Source: Grosmannia clavigera kw1407
Lineage: Eukaryota > Ascomycota > Sordariomycetes > Ophiostomatales > Ophiostomataceae
Direction of reading: 5' to 3'
DNA: 64,000 nucleotides
Assembly (NCBI RefSeq): GCF_000143105.1
Contig: NW_014040831.1
Coordinates: 1,098,974 to 1,162,973 of the forward strand
The notes below the pieces were generated by a model. That model had not been told where the DNA came from. It saw nothing but the letters and a program-made list of their open reading frames with translations, and ran no database searches. Positions 11,401 through 23,298 of the stretch are shown piece after piece. The number at the start of each line of letters is the position of its first letter. Position 1 is the stretch's first letter. Made by a program: the position numbers and the translations under genes.

Positions 11401-11722
11401 ACTCCTATGTACGACGTATGTAGATACTTCATACACAGTACGTACATACACGTAGATCGCTGCCATGTTTGTGTTAATGGCAGTGATCTCCCGAACAGCC
11501 TTACCCACGGTCTGTAATTCCATACACGGAGTATCTCATACTCAATTAGTGCTGTTTGACATTTGGCATGGAGCTTTTTGCGCAAACATATATTCTACAC
11601 TCGCAGTCCATACGACATGCTTTCTGTTGCAAATGCATAATCGATCGGAAGAGCAGATGAAGTAAATAAATGGCAAAAATGGTATGTGGCCTACAAATGA
11701 AGCCGAACATGACAAAAAAATT
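8479..11722. other. Gene-poor stretch
   Basis: Only short, low-quality open frames occur here, and none has recognisable domains or introns. Copies of TACGGAGTA/TACTCCGTA sit at 9934, 10423 and 10812, and a TACGACGTA at 11410. The first few hundred bases presumably hold the promoter and leader of the 1149-residue protein gene. Confidence 0.55.
11714..11720 (-). terminator. RNA polymerase III terminator
   Basis: A run of seven T on the minus strand begins three bases past the last tRNA-Ser base, the usual Pol III stop. Confidence 0.8.
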
Positions 11723-11804
11723 CGACAAGAACAGGATTCGAACCTGTGCGACCGAAGCCATATGATTTCTAGTCATACCCATTAGACCACTCTGGCACCT
11801 TGTC
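11723..11804 (-). tRNA. tRNA-Ser(AGA)
   Basis: An 82-nt cloverleaf on the minus strand. The acceptor stem GACAAGG pairs with TCTTGTC (one G-T pair) and the discriminator is G. The D arm is CCAGAGTGGTCTAATGG. The anticodon stem TATGA/TCATA encloses loop CTAGAAA, giving anticodon AGA. A long variable arm (TGGCTTCGGTCG) marks the class II serine type. The T arm is ACAGG-TTCGAAT-CCTGT and contains the GGTTCGAATCC B box. There is no intron and CCA is not encoded, as expected in a eukaryote. Confidence 0.95.
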
Positions 11805-12519
11805 CCAATTGATGGAAGAATTAGTTATTGGTGTAGTTTATATACCCCGCTTGTACGGAGTACTCTTACACCAATGGGGATAATACGAACGAACCAGAAG
11901 AGTCCCAAGATACTGCTAGGCAACACCTTGGAGACAGAACAAAAGAGAACGTGGACCGACATCGCCCTGATTACTGTAAGAATCTTACCTAGCTGTATCG
12001 TTTCTCTTTTTGTATCATGTACATCGCGTTAGATGTTTTCTGGTGTACATATTTGTACTCTATGCCGTGGCCAACGAAAACTGTAACTTCATTTATCTTA
12101 TTTGAAATGTTAAATCTGACGAAAGTACGATATTCGAATACAAATCAGTCACGAGTGTTTATAAATGGTCTTTGTGCACTCATATCTAATCAATAAGGAG
12201 CAAAGTCAGCCCATAAAGATTTCTTCTAGACAGTCACATTTTTATGCTTCGGTCTACAAACAGCTCTCCTAATTATCCAGTTCGACTTTTTAAAAGATCA
12301 GAACCTGCAGTTTCGAAGAATGGCTACCCCAACAGCAACAAAATTGCAGAAAATGCCGTCCGTCAATTCGTGCTAATAAAGACCACATCTACGTATTTAC
12401 CTATTAAAATTGCCATACTCGGCAACACATTGAACAGACATCAAAACGCATACATCGCTGTTCCTAAATTACCATACCCATTTCGAGAAATTCCTCCTGC
12501 TCTTTTCGACCCATACGCT
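11805..12519. other. AT-rich spacer upstream of tRNA, downstream of MSH6
   Basis: AT-rich, with one TACGGAGTA copy at 11854 about 50 bases upstream of the tRNA. No gene is supported. Confidence 0.55.
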
Positions 12520-15500
12520 TTATAGCGCTTCGATGGCCCGCGCCAGAACGTCAATGCCACGCGCGTCTAGGCTTTCAGATCCAGTGTCTTCCCGGAGCAG
12601 CGTGGCCACATCACTGAGCACGCCCAGCGGGATATAGCATCCCGTCTTGGCCCTTTCCAGGCTGTCCTTGAGCCGGCTCGTATGCTCCCACTCGCGCGCT
12701 GCGACCTCGGCCTCTTCAATCACCCGGTCAGGGATTCCGCACATGGCCGCGCAGTGCATACCGAAGGATCCCTCCGCCACGCCGTCCTCCAGCCGGTAAA
12801 GGAACGTCACCCGTCGGTTCTCGTTGTCCACGAGGATCTGCATGCGCTTGGCACAGATCTCGGGGTGGTTCTCGAACTCTGTCGCTAGCGAATGGTAATG
12901 AGTCGCAAAGAATCCCACACAGCCAATGTGACTGGCCACATGGTGGAGCACTGCCTGGGCAACGGCCACGCCGTCATACGAGGAGGTGCCGCGGCCCAAC
13001 TCGTCCAGGATGACCAGTGACCGTGGCGTGGCTTCGGACAAGATCTTCTTTGTCTCGGATAGCTCGACAAAAAAGGTCGACTGCGCCGCGAAGATGTTGT
13101 CGTTGGCGCCCAGACGTGACATGATCCGGTCAACGGGCGTCAGCCGCGCCGAGACAGCCGGTACGTAACAGCCAATCTGAGCCATGATGACGGCAATGCA
13201 GGACTTGCAGGTGTTAGATCTATCCTTCAGAGGGAAAAGGCAGCACAGGCGGAAAGAAATGAAAGACGTACCATGCGCAAGATAGTCGACTTGCCCGCAG
13301 CATTGGCACCAGTGAGAAGGCTGATATTAGCCGCATCGCCACCCAGACGAATGTCGTTGGGGATGAAGTCATCCACCGTGTTGAGCATGCAAGGATGGCG
13401 GAGCTCCTCAAACTCAACCACACTGCGTTCCTCGTCTACAAACGTAGGCCGGGCGCTGGGCTGGCCGAGCGACGACGATGCCTTGGCTAGACTGATAAGA
13501 CAGTCCAGCTGCGCAATGATACGAATGGCCTCCTGCCAAATTTCGGCATCGGCGTCAAAACGCTTGCAGAAACGCAGCGCAGCCTCCCGAGTGAGTTGCG
13601 AATGGGTCTCTTCGGCCTCTTGCAGTCCCCGCACAAGCTCGTCCAGCTCGGCGAAATAGAACCGCCTGACAGCGTTGTTTGCCGACATCTGTCTCCAGGA
13701 CTTGGGCACCTTGGTAGCCTTAGGAACCTCCACCTGGTAGATCTCTTTGCCGACATCTGTGAACTTTGCATTTCGGCACTTCAGCTCAGCCTTGCTCCTT
13801 TCAAGCACCGACTGCAGCTTGCCTTTGATGCCTGTGATGGCGTCTGCACACTCGTCGAAGTCCTCGTCGATGCCTCGTTCCGGAATCAGGAGCTTGTCCT
13901 CGCGGGCCCTCTTTCGGTCGAAGGCCGTCTTCCAGTAGCTCAGAGGTTCGTTCAGGTCGGGCATTGCCGCCAGCAGTCGATCAACGAGGCCGTTACCCCC
14001 GTTCAAAACACGAAGAAGGCCCATAGTGTACTCTATCTGCTCAAACCCTTCGAGGACGCGCACAAAGTCCTCCGCCTTGCACGAGCCAGCATGGATGCGG
14101 GACGCCAAGCGCTCAAGATCGGGCATTTTGCACATCTCGGACGAGAACTGATCTCGGAGACTGCGGTCTGCATTCAGCATGTCCACGGCATCCAGACGCT
14201 CGTTGATTTTCCGAATATCGCATAGCGGATGGCACAACCATTTCCGGAATAGACGCTTACCAAACGGCGTGATACACCGATTCAGTAGATTGAAAAGCGT
14301 GCCTTCCGGTCCACCGTTGACCGTGTTAGAGAAGATCTCTAGATTGATCAAGGTCTGCCCGTCAAGGATCAAAGTTCCGTTTCGGTGGATAGGGTTGTAC
14401 ATCTCAAAATTTGCCTGACTAACCAGGTTCCTCTCCAATTTGAGATCGCGCAAGTAGTTGACCAAGGCCCCAAAAGCGGACATTAAGAAAGGCTTCTCTC
14501 TAACTTCGGCGAGCTTCTTTGGCCAGTCCTCGTTGCCCCCATCGTCAGCGGTAAAGTAGCCACCACAGTCCAGCTCTCGCCGGGTAGTGTCGGCGTCCCA
14601 GAACTCACTCCCCGACTTTCGGTAATTCCAGATAGTCATGGGTGTTGTGTTGTTCTTGAGGATGCGGAGTGCCTTGGTGGAAATGCAATTTTTCTCCAAA
14701 ATCAACTCTTGTGGTGCCATCTGGGCGACAAACGTTTCGAACTTGGTAAGTTCTGCGTCATCCTCGAACTCTGAGAAGAAGAATTGGCCTGTGGCCGCGT
14801 CCACAAAGGCGATGCCAAATACAGGCTTGCCATCAACAACGTCTTGCTTGATGGCAGCACAAAAGGTAGCCATGTCGTCCTGAAGCATGCTGCCTTCAAC
14901 CAGAGTACCGCGCGTGAGAACACAGGCAAGCTCACGACGGATGATCTTGTCCTGCTTGGACTTGACTGCCGACGCACCCCGTTCCCGCATCTCCTTCCCC
15001 AGTGCTGACTCCATTTGGTCGACTCTAGCTACCTTGTAGCCCTTGGCCACGAACTGGTTGACCCACATGTCGAGCGAGCTCTCAGGCACACCCACCATAC
15101 GCATGTTGACGCGGTCCGTCAGCTTCAAGTCGAAGAGTTGGTGACCAATGGTGGCATCGTTCTCGTAGAGCTCAAAGAACTTGCCCTTCTTGAAAAACAC
15201 GATTGTGTCCCAGAGCTTCTGCTTGATTTCCCAGTACTGCTTCTCAAAGGGCGAGAATTTGTTCCAGGCATTAGGAGGAACAAATACCGTAGATTTATCA
15301 AAGTCTGGGTGGCCTGGCTTGTTGCGGTTCATGTCCATGATGTTGGCGAGCCATGAGTACCTCTCCTCTGGCTCTCTGGTGTAGGCCTTTTCCTTGGCTT
15401 TAGGGTTCGCAGCTTTGGGAGCGGGAGCACGGACAGCTCTGGAAGACGGATCAGAGGGCTGAATATTGTCTGGATCAAAGCGCCACTTTTGTGCCGTGGA

Positions 15501-16396
15501 CGTCTGCACTTCGTTGAAGATTTCTTCGTCATCCATGTCGTAATCTTCCTCCTTCATCGGTGTCGGCGAGGGTGTTGGCCGTTTCCGAGACGCCTCAGTC
15601 TTAGTGGGACGTTTTCTCTTTGCAGCCTTAGACGTGACGTCGGACTCGTCCGAGACAACAAAGTCGGCCATTTCGTCTAGAGATAGCAGATTAGCAAAGC
15701 ATGTCTTGGTACCATCGATGCAGAGTGGCATACCATCTTCATGATCAACGACCGGGACTTCTTTGATGTCGTTATAGTCATCGTCATCGTCATCGTCTGC
15801 AACGGCTCGAGATCTGTTACGACGTGTTGTGTTCATGGACACGAAGACATCTTCCTCCTCGTCCGAAGATTCGGCGTAGTTTACCGGTTTTTTTATCTGT
15901 TCACAGCGAGCAACCTGTCAGAACTGTGATGAGAGATGAGGAGGGCATATGCTGCTCACCTTCCGAGGTGGACTGCTGGTCGGAACAGTCAAGTGCTTTG
16001 CAGACTTCTGAATTGGCTTAGCGGGAGTCACAAGAGGCGGTCGGCGTTCTTCGGTACCTTTGATGCAGAGCCGTAGAAGCTGGCATTTTCCTGGGAGCTA
16101 GGCGGCTCTAATGCATCACTGCTGGGAACGGGCGTGACCTGAGGGCGCGTTGAAGCCCGGGCATTGGCCTTTGTTTCACGCAGACAAGGTGATGAGAGAG
16201 CGGTCTCATCGTCAATGCTCACACCGGTACGAGTCCTCGTTGTCGATGGCCGGACCGTAGATGGTGTCTTTGCCGTGGGTGTCTTGGAGAAGAAGCCTAG
16301 AATGCTCTGTTGCTTTCCCGTTGACTGGGACAGCTTTTGGCTTGCCGATGTGGATTTGGCCGGCGTCCGGACGACCATTGCCGGTTTGTCTGCCAT
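12520..16396 (-). CDS. MSH6: DNA mismatch repair protein Msh6
   Basis: Four exons: 16396-16058, 16007-15960, 15896-13272 and 13203-12520, all phase 0, giving about 1231 residues. The N-terminus has a PCNA-binding box QQSILGFF (residues 29-36) and then a long polar linker. The mismatch-binding domain carries GKFFELYE, the Phe-x-Glu wedge. The ATPase has Walker A TGANAAGKST, split just downstream by the last intron, then Walker B LDELGRGTSSYDG and ATHYH. Msh6 pairs with Msh2 as MutS-alpha and recognises base mismatches and small loops in the nucleus. The first intron is only 50 nt, with donor GTACCG and branch-like GCTAAGC. Without it the frame breaks at 16030, so a naive ORF loses the PCNA box. 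An MluI box lies upstream. Confidence 0.93.
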
Positions 16397-17009
16397 AAGA
16401 GCAGGCAAATCAGGGGAGGTGAAGTAGAGTGTATGCAATGAAAGCGCAAGATCCAAGGAGGAGATAAGAGTATCAAGAATGCAATGGGCTCGCGGGACAC
16501 TTAAAACAGAGGGGCTTGAAAGTTGTAAGTGAACCTGTACTCCGTAGGTGATAGATGGCTTTTGGAAGCTGAAAAGCACGACGCGAAGACATGGGGTCTC
16601 CCCAGGCGCAAACGCAGACGCGAGTGGTCGCGTCCATTCGCGTTTCTGGCCACGCGTTAAATGGGTTTGCGGGTTGCGAGCAGTCACATGGATGCGGACG
16701 CTAGGACCAATCAAGCACGCTTTGAACAACGGTCCTTATCCAAGGCTACGACGTAATGATGGCACATGTCCAATTGCTTTGCCAAGCGACCATCTCAAGG
16801 CAACAAACTGTCATCTGAGCCGTGCTAAGGGCCACATATGCCCAATCATATATCACAGCACAAATACATACTGTCTTACTTCTTTTTTTGTGTGTGGCAG
16901 GCCGTAAAGCGCCGCAGCATTGACTATTACGTCCCCTTCTGCACAAAGTTCAACTATTCCTTCTAGTGTCTCTCTTCTAGTATTCTTGCGACCTCGTGCC
17001 ACCGAAACA
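16397..17009. promoter_or_regulatory. Divergent promoter, MSH6 / Atg28-like
   Basis: A 613-bp region between two head-to-head starts. It holds TACTCCGTA at 16538, TACGACGTA at 16747 and an MluI box. Nothing else is coding. Confidence 0.5.
16652..16657. promoter_or_regulatory. MluI cell-cycle box (ACGCGT)
   Basis: ACGCGT lies 256 bp upstream of the MSH6 start, with further CGCG-containing sequence just before it (about 16629-16642). In yeasts this site binds MBF and drives S-phase genes, MSH6 among them. Its function here is inferred from position. Confidence 0.4.
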
Positions 17010-19160
17010 ATGGCCTCGCGACCTTCCCTCTTTTCTCGTTTCTCCTACTCGGGCGAAAAATTGCCGGTGCCTCCACGGCATTCACAGATTTCACGCCGTC
17101 CAATACAGCACAAACCCAGCGAGTACGATCTTGATCAGCTATCGCCCAACCCCAGAAAGCATATCTTCAATTCCGGATCCGAGCCTGCCTTTTCTGCCGA
17201 GAGCGCCTCAGTAGCCTCACACTCTATTGCCATGCGTCGACAACAATCTAGCTCACCCCGAGCTTCTCCCAGCTGGAAAGAGGAGCCATCGTGGGCACCA
17301 CCATCACCTGTCACCAGGCCGAAGCAACGGGCCCTCTTTGCCGGTCCTCCACCGCCTATTGCATCTTCAGTTCTATTGCATAGAGAGATTGAAGATCGCG
17401 GTGGTTCAATCCAACTCTCGCCGGGCTATCAACCCGGAGACCATATGGGCACGTTTTCTGACCGCTTGTCGACAAGCACTGTCATCTTCGACCAAACCAC
17501 GGCCACTGCAGATCGACGTGGCCCTCGTACAATACCTTACGAAAATGAATCAAAGTGGGTCAGTTTGCAGCGACGACAGCGGTCGATTCAAAGAGATATT
17601 CAAAAACTCCTTGACGTCCAGTCAGCTGGATTGCTGGCTGGACTGGGCAGAGGGCCGCTGAGCCCAGGCTCTGGAACCGAACTGGGCAGCGATACCAGTG
17701 GCAGTTTGAACAGAAGCCGAAGCAGAGGCAACACGCCCACTGCAGATTCTGTCCGCACAACGAGCACGCCTTCCTTGCGGCTGCCAACCGATCGAGCAAC
17801 GGCGTCCGGAGCCGTCATTCCCGTGCGCCAGCCCCGTCCCAAAAAGCTCGGCCTGCGTGGTGCACGGTCTGGGCTGGCTCGCAGCATCTCGCAGCTGGCT
17901 GTTCTCAAGGCGGAAGAGGATGCAACACTGATGGCAGCGCTGAAGACACGGAAACGGGCGTTGACACAGCTGCGTAAGCTAGCCAACCGACGGGACAATA
18001 TCGTGGGCGAGCTGCATTCGCTGGAGGCAGACGACGGAGAGCCGCTGACGCGTGAGCTCATCACACTCAGCAGCGCACATACGGAAACCACAAAGCAGAT
18101 TTTGGAACTGGAGCGGCAGCTGGCGATGCTGCGCAGCCGCAAGCGCACCCTGGAGGGCCGAATTGCCGACGCCACGAGTCAGCGCGACGCAGGCCTGAGC
18201 GGCTACCGTGGTGCACTCAAGGAGGTCGAAGGACAGCTGTCGGCTGTGCTTTCGCGACCATCGGTACAACCTTTGGATGTTGAGGCTTTGGGCAACAACG
18301 CACCAGAGCGACCACCTGGTACCAAAGAGGAAGACGATCCCAGTCCAGGCGGAGACGAATCTGCATCGCCGACAGGCGGGGTGGAATTCCTACGGTTACG
18401 CCCAGAGAGGCGCACCATGGAGATGGCCCGTTCCTGGTGGGAGGGAGAGGTGGAGATCCTAGAACGGCGCAAGCTTGAAGTGAGAGCAGAACGGACTGCG
18501 CTAGAGAAGGGCGCCGCAGTCTGGGAGGATGTCGTGCACTTAGTGTCCGGATTTGAGTCCAACCTTCGAAGGCAGATGTCCGGAGAGGACAGTGACGACG
18601 TCAACGGCGGCACAATGGGCAAGGGCAAGGCACCGGCGCTGAACCCTGAAGAGCATATGCAGGCGCAGCTAGGGAAAATGGCCGAGATCATGACCAAACT
18701 CGGGGGGCATATGCGCACTGCCGAGAACAAGGGCTGGAATCTACTGATCTGTGCCATTGGGGCCGAGCTGGAAGCGTTCCAGGAGGCACGGCAAATGCTC
18801 CGCGAAGCTTTGCGAGCGGCCGGGATTCACGTGGACGATGAAGAGCCCAAGTCTGGCAGCGCTGGAAACTCAGGCATAGACGAGGAAGACTCGTCGTCCA
18901 CACCGCGGCTTACGCAATCGGTTGTCGCCAAGACGACATCCAGGCCAGCAGAAGTCCTCGTGGATACCGAAGACAACGACAGCCATGGACATGGCACATC
19001 TGAAAGCGACGACAACGATGTCCCGGCGGACTTGTTTGCGACGCACAATGCCGACGACGACGAGCGCAGTACCGGCGGCAATGACAGGAATGACCATCTA
19101 CACGATAGAGACGACAGCAGCGAGAATGAGGTGCCACTGGAGTTTTTGTCAGGACATTAG
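17010..19160 (+). CDS. Coiled-coil protein, probable Atg28-like autophagy factor
   Basis: A single exon of 716 residues starting at the ATG in AAACAATGG; an in-frame ATG 30 codons upstream (16920) sits in a less likely leader. After a Ser/Pro-rich N-terminus comes WVSLQRRQRSIQRDIQKLLD (about residue 175). Next is PVRQPRPKKLGLRGARSGLA (about 270), followed by roughly 130 residues of heptad-like coiled coil. A second helical region lies at about 465-520 and 555-610. The C-terminus is acidic and Asp/Glu/Ser-rich. The order of these blocks matches filamentous-fungal proteins labelled Atg28, a coiled-coil factor linked to pexophagy in Pichia. The match is from memory. What is certain is a long cytosolic coiled-coil protein without membrane segments. 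Confidence 0.65.
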   Translation: MASRPSLFSRFSYSGEKLPVPPRHSQISRRPIQHKPSEYDLDQLSPNPRKHIFNSGSEPAFSAESASVASHSIAMRRQQSSSPRASPSWKEEPSWAPPSPVTRPKQRALFAGPPPPIASSVLLHREIEDRGGSIQLSPGYQPGDHMGTFSDRLSTSTVIFDQTTATADRRGPRTIPYENESKWVSLQRRQRSIQRDIQKLLDVQSAGLLAGLGRGPLSPGSGTELGSDTSGSLNRSRSRGNTPTADSVRTTSTPSLRLPTDRATASGAVIPVRQPRPKKLGLRGARSGLARSISQLAVLKAEEDATLMAALKTRKRALTQLRKLANRRDNIVGELHSLEADDGEPLTRELITLSSAHTETTKQILELERQLAMLRSRKRTLEGRIADATSQRDAGLSGYRGALKEVEGQLSAVLSRPSVQPLDVEALGNNAPERPPGTKEEDDPSPGGDESASPTGGVEFLRLRPERRTMEMARSWWEGEVEILERRKLEVRAERTALEKGAAVWEDVVHLVSGFESNLRRQMSGEDSDDVNGGTMGKGKAPALNPEEHMQAQLGKMAEIMTKLGGHMRTAENKGWNLLICAIGAELEAFQEARQMLREALRAAGIHVDDEEPKSGSAGNSGIDEEDSSSTPRLTQSVVAKTTSRPAEVLVDTEDNDSHGHGTSESDDNDVPADLFATHNADDDERSTGGNDRNDHLHDRDDSSENEVPLEFLSGH

Positions 19161-21659
19161 GAAGACGGCGAGACATGGGCGTGTCTTCTGGCACCGGATT
19201 TCGGCGTTACGGAACTTTTGGATCTGCATGTCTGGTGTATCGTATTATACGAGTACGGAGTACGGAGTAGAATGCCACGATAATCCAGATACCACACATA
19301 GCAGCGCGCTACCATGCAATTCAGCTACGTCTTAGCAGTTAGATTGTCAGGGACCTTTGGCACGCGACATATTCAATATGCGGCTGGCTTTGCATAACCG
19401 GCTGGTGTTCGGCAAAATAGGGCCCCGGCTTTTCCCATGCCCATCTGCCCGAAGCTCCACAGCCGGGAACTATTACGAAAACAGGAGCAAGCCCTCTCTG
19501 TAAGACACAACAGACCACTTCTTTGCGCCCCCCTCAGATAGAGGGGAACTATTTTTTTTGATTTTCGGGGAACTTCTCTGTAAATGCAGGATGTGACGTC
19601 TCTCTTTCGGTCTCTGTGGCTTCGAGCAGGCGAACGAGACGAAGGATACGGCGTACATGCGGAACGAAACAAAGAAGTCCGGCCAAAAAGCAACACTACA
19701 GGAAACGCCACGGTAAAGAAATCCCGTCTTATAACAAAAGGGCCTGTGAAGGCTGCCGGAAAGACAGAAGAAAACCCAGACGCAAACAAGGAACCAAAAG
19801 TCATAACAACCATAAAACCATGGGAGCCTCTCATCAACGTCGTTTGTCGAATGCAGCGTGAGCTGTTGTTGTCGTTGCCGGAAACCAATCCGTCCGTCTC
19901 CCAGCAGGCCTAGGCCATTTCCTGTCGAGGCATTGCCAGGACGGTCATGCCACATCACATGCCAGCCCTCGCGAGGATGGTTGGGCTATTGGGCTGATGG
20001 GCTCATCGTGTCCGCTCAAACCAGCTGCTTGAGCCGGCCAGCGCAACAGACTGGTCCATGACCCATTCGCCAACGCCGAGGTACTTGTCGATCCATTTGT
20101 TCATGTCCTTGTTCTCGCCAGAGGCTTTGTCGGTCTTGAAACTGGCCCTAGCAAATCTCCCAACCCAGAGGGCGAGGGAGGTCACTGTTAGTCCAAGCAC
20201 TGGGCACGGCAATTCGTTTGGGCCTTGGTTGGGCCGCCTTTCTCCTCGATTCTGCTCACGTTAAGCCGGTCGATCGTTTCATGCCGGCCAGAAAGGCGGA
20301 GACTATAAGAAAGACAGTGAGTACATGATTCCCTGGCTACTCGATCGTCCCCGTGGCTGCACGGATTGGGAGACACGTACTGAGAACCGCATCGAATGCG
20401 TAGTGGGTAAGCTTTCCGAGCTTTCCCCACAGTCCAAAGGTCAGCAAGTTGAGGAACTGAACAGAGGGCGATTCGGTTTTCGTTTAGAATCCCAGCTGGC
20501 TTTCGGCAGTCTGACAGGGAAGGAAAAAGGGATGCAATCTGCAGAACTCACCATCTTCCCTGAGTCGATAGGCAGATATGTCCAGAGGTTGAATAGGTGA
20601 GACAGGCGGATGTCGTTGATCGGGCAAGGCGGTATCTTCTTTCGAGTGAAGGAGGATGGACGCAAAGTGCTTATGACTGTTTTGGCAGGAAATTCTCCCG
20701 GTTCCTTGTATGTTCTCCCGACGTGGTTTGGCCGCAGTTTTCTGTGATTTGTCGGTCAGAAAGGAACGGGAGAAGGACGCCCGGCACGAGATGCAAGGTA
20801 GTCTACCCGCCAGCTGACCCGCCCGCCCTATCTTAAGGCGGTGGCAGGTAATCAGCACGTGACGTTACGATGCGCCGTCGACTGGCCCCACTACGACAGA
20901 AACCCCTTATCTATTATTATCGGAAAACGTCCGATAAACGGGGACTACCAGAAACGAGTGTTTTGGGTTGTCCTCACGTTGGCCAGCCGTGCAAAGCGTG
21001 TTCGCGCTGTCGGCGTCCCGCTGGTGGGACCAGATCCAGGGCCGAAAAACAAAGAGCGCATTGGGGGAAGGAAAAGAAGACATGTTGCTGATAATAACAC
21101 GAGAAATTATATCAGGCATTTGGGCGACAAGGTCATTTTTTCTGTTAATGGAACCACCTTTCCTAGTTCGGAAGGCTGAGGGGTTATTTTTCGCCGCGTT
21201 TTCCAGCGAAGTAATGCGATTTGTTGCCCCGCCGGCTGGCTCGCGACCGGTACTCGTATGCTGGGACACGCTGAGGCATGGCGACCGAGTGGTAGTCCGG
21301 ACCTGTTACACTTGGAACAGCTCAGTGGCGGCCCGATGGGGAAGCAACGGATGAGAGAAAAAAAATAGCTCTCAGGTCTGAGCATTGGAACATCTGTCGA
21401 CGGGAGTACTTAATATCCCATTTTCCTGTTCTTTTGAGCTTTTTTTCTCGTCCGCTATTATACTCGTCACTTTCATTCCCAACGAAACTTGCAGACCACC
21501 TGAGACAGCTATCAGAGCTCCCTCTGGTGTAGTTGGACTAAATAAATCAACCCCTCCATCTTCCTTATAAAAAGGCGGAGCGAAAATTTGTTCTAAAAGC
21601 CTCAACCAAACCTGACTTGGAATACAACAACCATAGCCAGAACGTTGAAATCACTCAAA
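19161..21659. other. Intergenic stretch before pyruvate kinase
   Basis: 2.5 kb without a supported gene. Two overlapping TACGGAGTA copies occur at 19254-19269. The last few hundred bases are the pyruvate kinase promoter, with pyrimidine-rich tracts (about 21424-21450) and a TATA box. A 70-codon minus frame at 20003-20212 was considered and not accepted. Confidence 0.5.
21566..21574 (+). promoter_or_regulatory. TATA box of pyruvate kinase gene
   Basis: TATAAAAAG lies 94 bp upstream of the start codon, followed by a short A/C-rich leader. This fits a strongly expressed glycolytic gene. Confidence 0.6.
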
Positions 21660-23298
21660 ATGCCTTCTGCTCTGGAACACCTCTCTCTCGGCGGCCGCAT
21701 CGACTGGCTGGCCTCGCTCGACACAGCCCACACGCCGGAGAAGAACTACCGCCGGACATCCATCATCTGCACCATCGGCCCCAAGACCAACTCGGTTGAG
21801 GCCATCAACAAGCTGCGCACAGCCGGTCTCAACGTTGTCCGCATGAACTTTTCTCACGGCAGCTATGAGTACCACCAGTCTGTTATTGATAACGCTCGTG
21901 CGGCCGAGAAGGCGCAGGCAGGCCGTCAGATCGCTATCGCTCTCGACACCAAGGGACCGGAGATCCGGACTGGTAACACCACGGGCGATGTGGACATTCC
22001 CATCACCGCTGGTACCGAGCTGAACTTTACGACTGACGAGCAATATGCCACTGCTTGTGACACGGAGAACATGTATGATATCCTGGTATATATTTGGGGG
22101 TTTATAGCCCAGGCTGACATTCTTTCCTTGCAGGTACGTTGACTACAAGAACATCACCAAGGTCGTAACGCCCGGCCGCGTGATCTTCGTGGACGACGGT
22201 GTCCTGGCATTTGACGTGCTTGAGGTTACGGACGAGAAGACGATCCGGGTGCGTGCCCGCAACAACGGGTTCATCTCGTCCAAGAAGGGAGTCAACCTGC
22301 CCAACACCGACGTCGACCTGCCGGCCCTGTCGGAGAAGGACAAGGCGGACCTGCGGTTCGGTGTGAAGAACAACGTCGACATGGTGTTTGCGTCGTTCAT
22401 CCGGCGCGGCCAGGACATCCGTGACATCCGTGAGGTGCTTGGCAAGGACGGCGCCCACATCCAGATAATTGCCAAGATTGAGAACCGCCAGGGTCTGAAC
22501 AACTTCCCTGAGATTCTCGCAGAGACGGACGGTGTGATGGTGGCCCGTGGCGACCTGGGCATCGAGATCCCGGCGGCCGAGGTGTTTGCAGCACAAAAGA
22601 AGCTGATTGCCATGTGCAACATTGCGGGCAAGCCGGTGATCTGCGCGACGCAGATGCTGGAGTCGATGATCAAGAACCCGCGCCCGACGCGTGCCGAGAT
22701 CAGCGACGTGGGCAACGCCGTGACGGACGGTGCCGACTGCGTGATGCTGTCGGGCGAGACGGCCAAGGGTAACTACCCCGAGGAGGCGGTGCGCGAGATG
22801 AGCGAGGCCAGCCTGAAGGCCGAGAACACGATCCCGTACGTCAGCCACTTTGAGGAGCTGTGCGGGCTGGTGAAGCGGCCAGTGAGCATCACAGAGTCGT
22901 GTGCCATGGCTGCGGTGCGCGCGTCGCTGGACTTGAACGCCGGTGGCATTATCGTTCTGTCGACGTCGGGTGACTCGGCCCGGCTGCTGTCCAAGTTCCG
23001 CCCGGTGTGCCCCATCTTCATGGTGTCGCGGACGCCGAGCGCGACGCGGTACAGCCATCTGTACCGTGGCGTGTACCCGTTCTTGTTCCCCGAGGCGAAG
23101 CCCGACTTTAGCAAGGTGAACTGGCAGGAGGACGTCGACGGCCGCATCAAGTGGGGTATCGAGCGTGCCACGGCTCTGGGTGTCCTCAACAAGGGCGACA
23201 CGGTCGTCGTCGTGCAGGGCTGGAAGGGTGGCATGGGCAATACCAACACTCTGCGCATCGTCAAGGCGGAGACGGAGCTGGGTCTTGGCTCCGCATAA
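21660..23298 (+). CDS. PYK1: Pyruvate kinase
   Basis: Two exons, 21660-22072 and 22134-23298, around a 61-nt intron (donor GTATGA, phase 2, splitting an ATG codon); 525 residues, the usual fungal length. Visible signatures are SIICTIGPKTNS and VVRMNFSHGSYEYH near the N-terminus, DTKGPEIRTG, the metal/substrate loop IAKIENRQG, and MVARGDLGIEIP. Further on are the helix with CATQMLESMI and ESCAMAAVRAS in the allosteric C-domain. The enzyme makes pyruvate and ATP from phosphoenolpyruvate and ADP in the cytosol, the last step of glycolysis. GC-rich biased codons and the TATA box agree with high expression. The intron position, early in the B-domain, is clear from the restored MYVDYKNITKV reading. 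Confidence 0.97.

Noticed and set aside
13203..13272. MSH6 read as two separate genes
   Set aside because: The Walker A exon and the Walker B exon join in phase 0 across a 68-nt intron, giving LRM-SCIAVIMAQIG as in the family.
20003..20212. Small minus-strand frame with MNKWIDKYLGVGEWVMDQ
   Set aside because: It looks slightly protein-like with one hydrophobic stretch, but no family, promoter or convincing splice partner was found. Kept as a note only.
22102..23058. 318-codon frame opposite pyruvate kinase
   Set aside because: Antisense shadow of a strongly codon-biased gene; His/Arg/Leu-rich with no domain.
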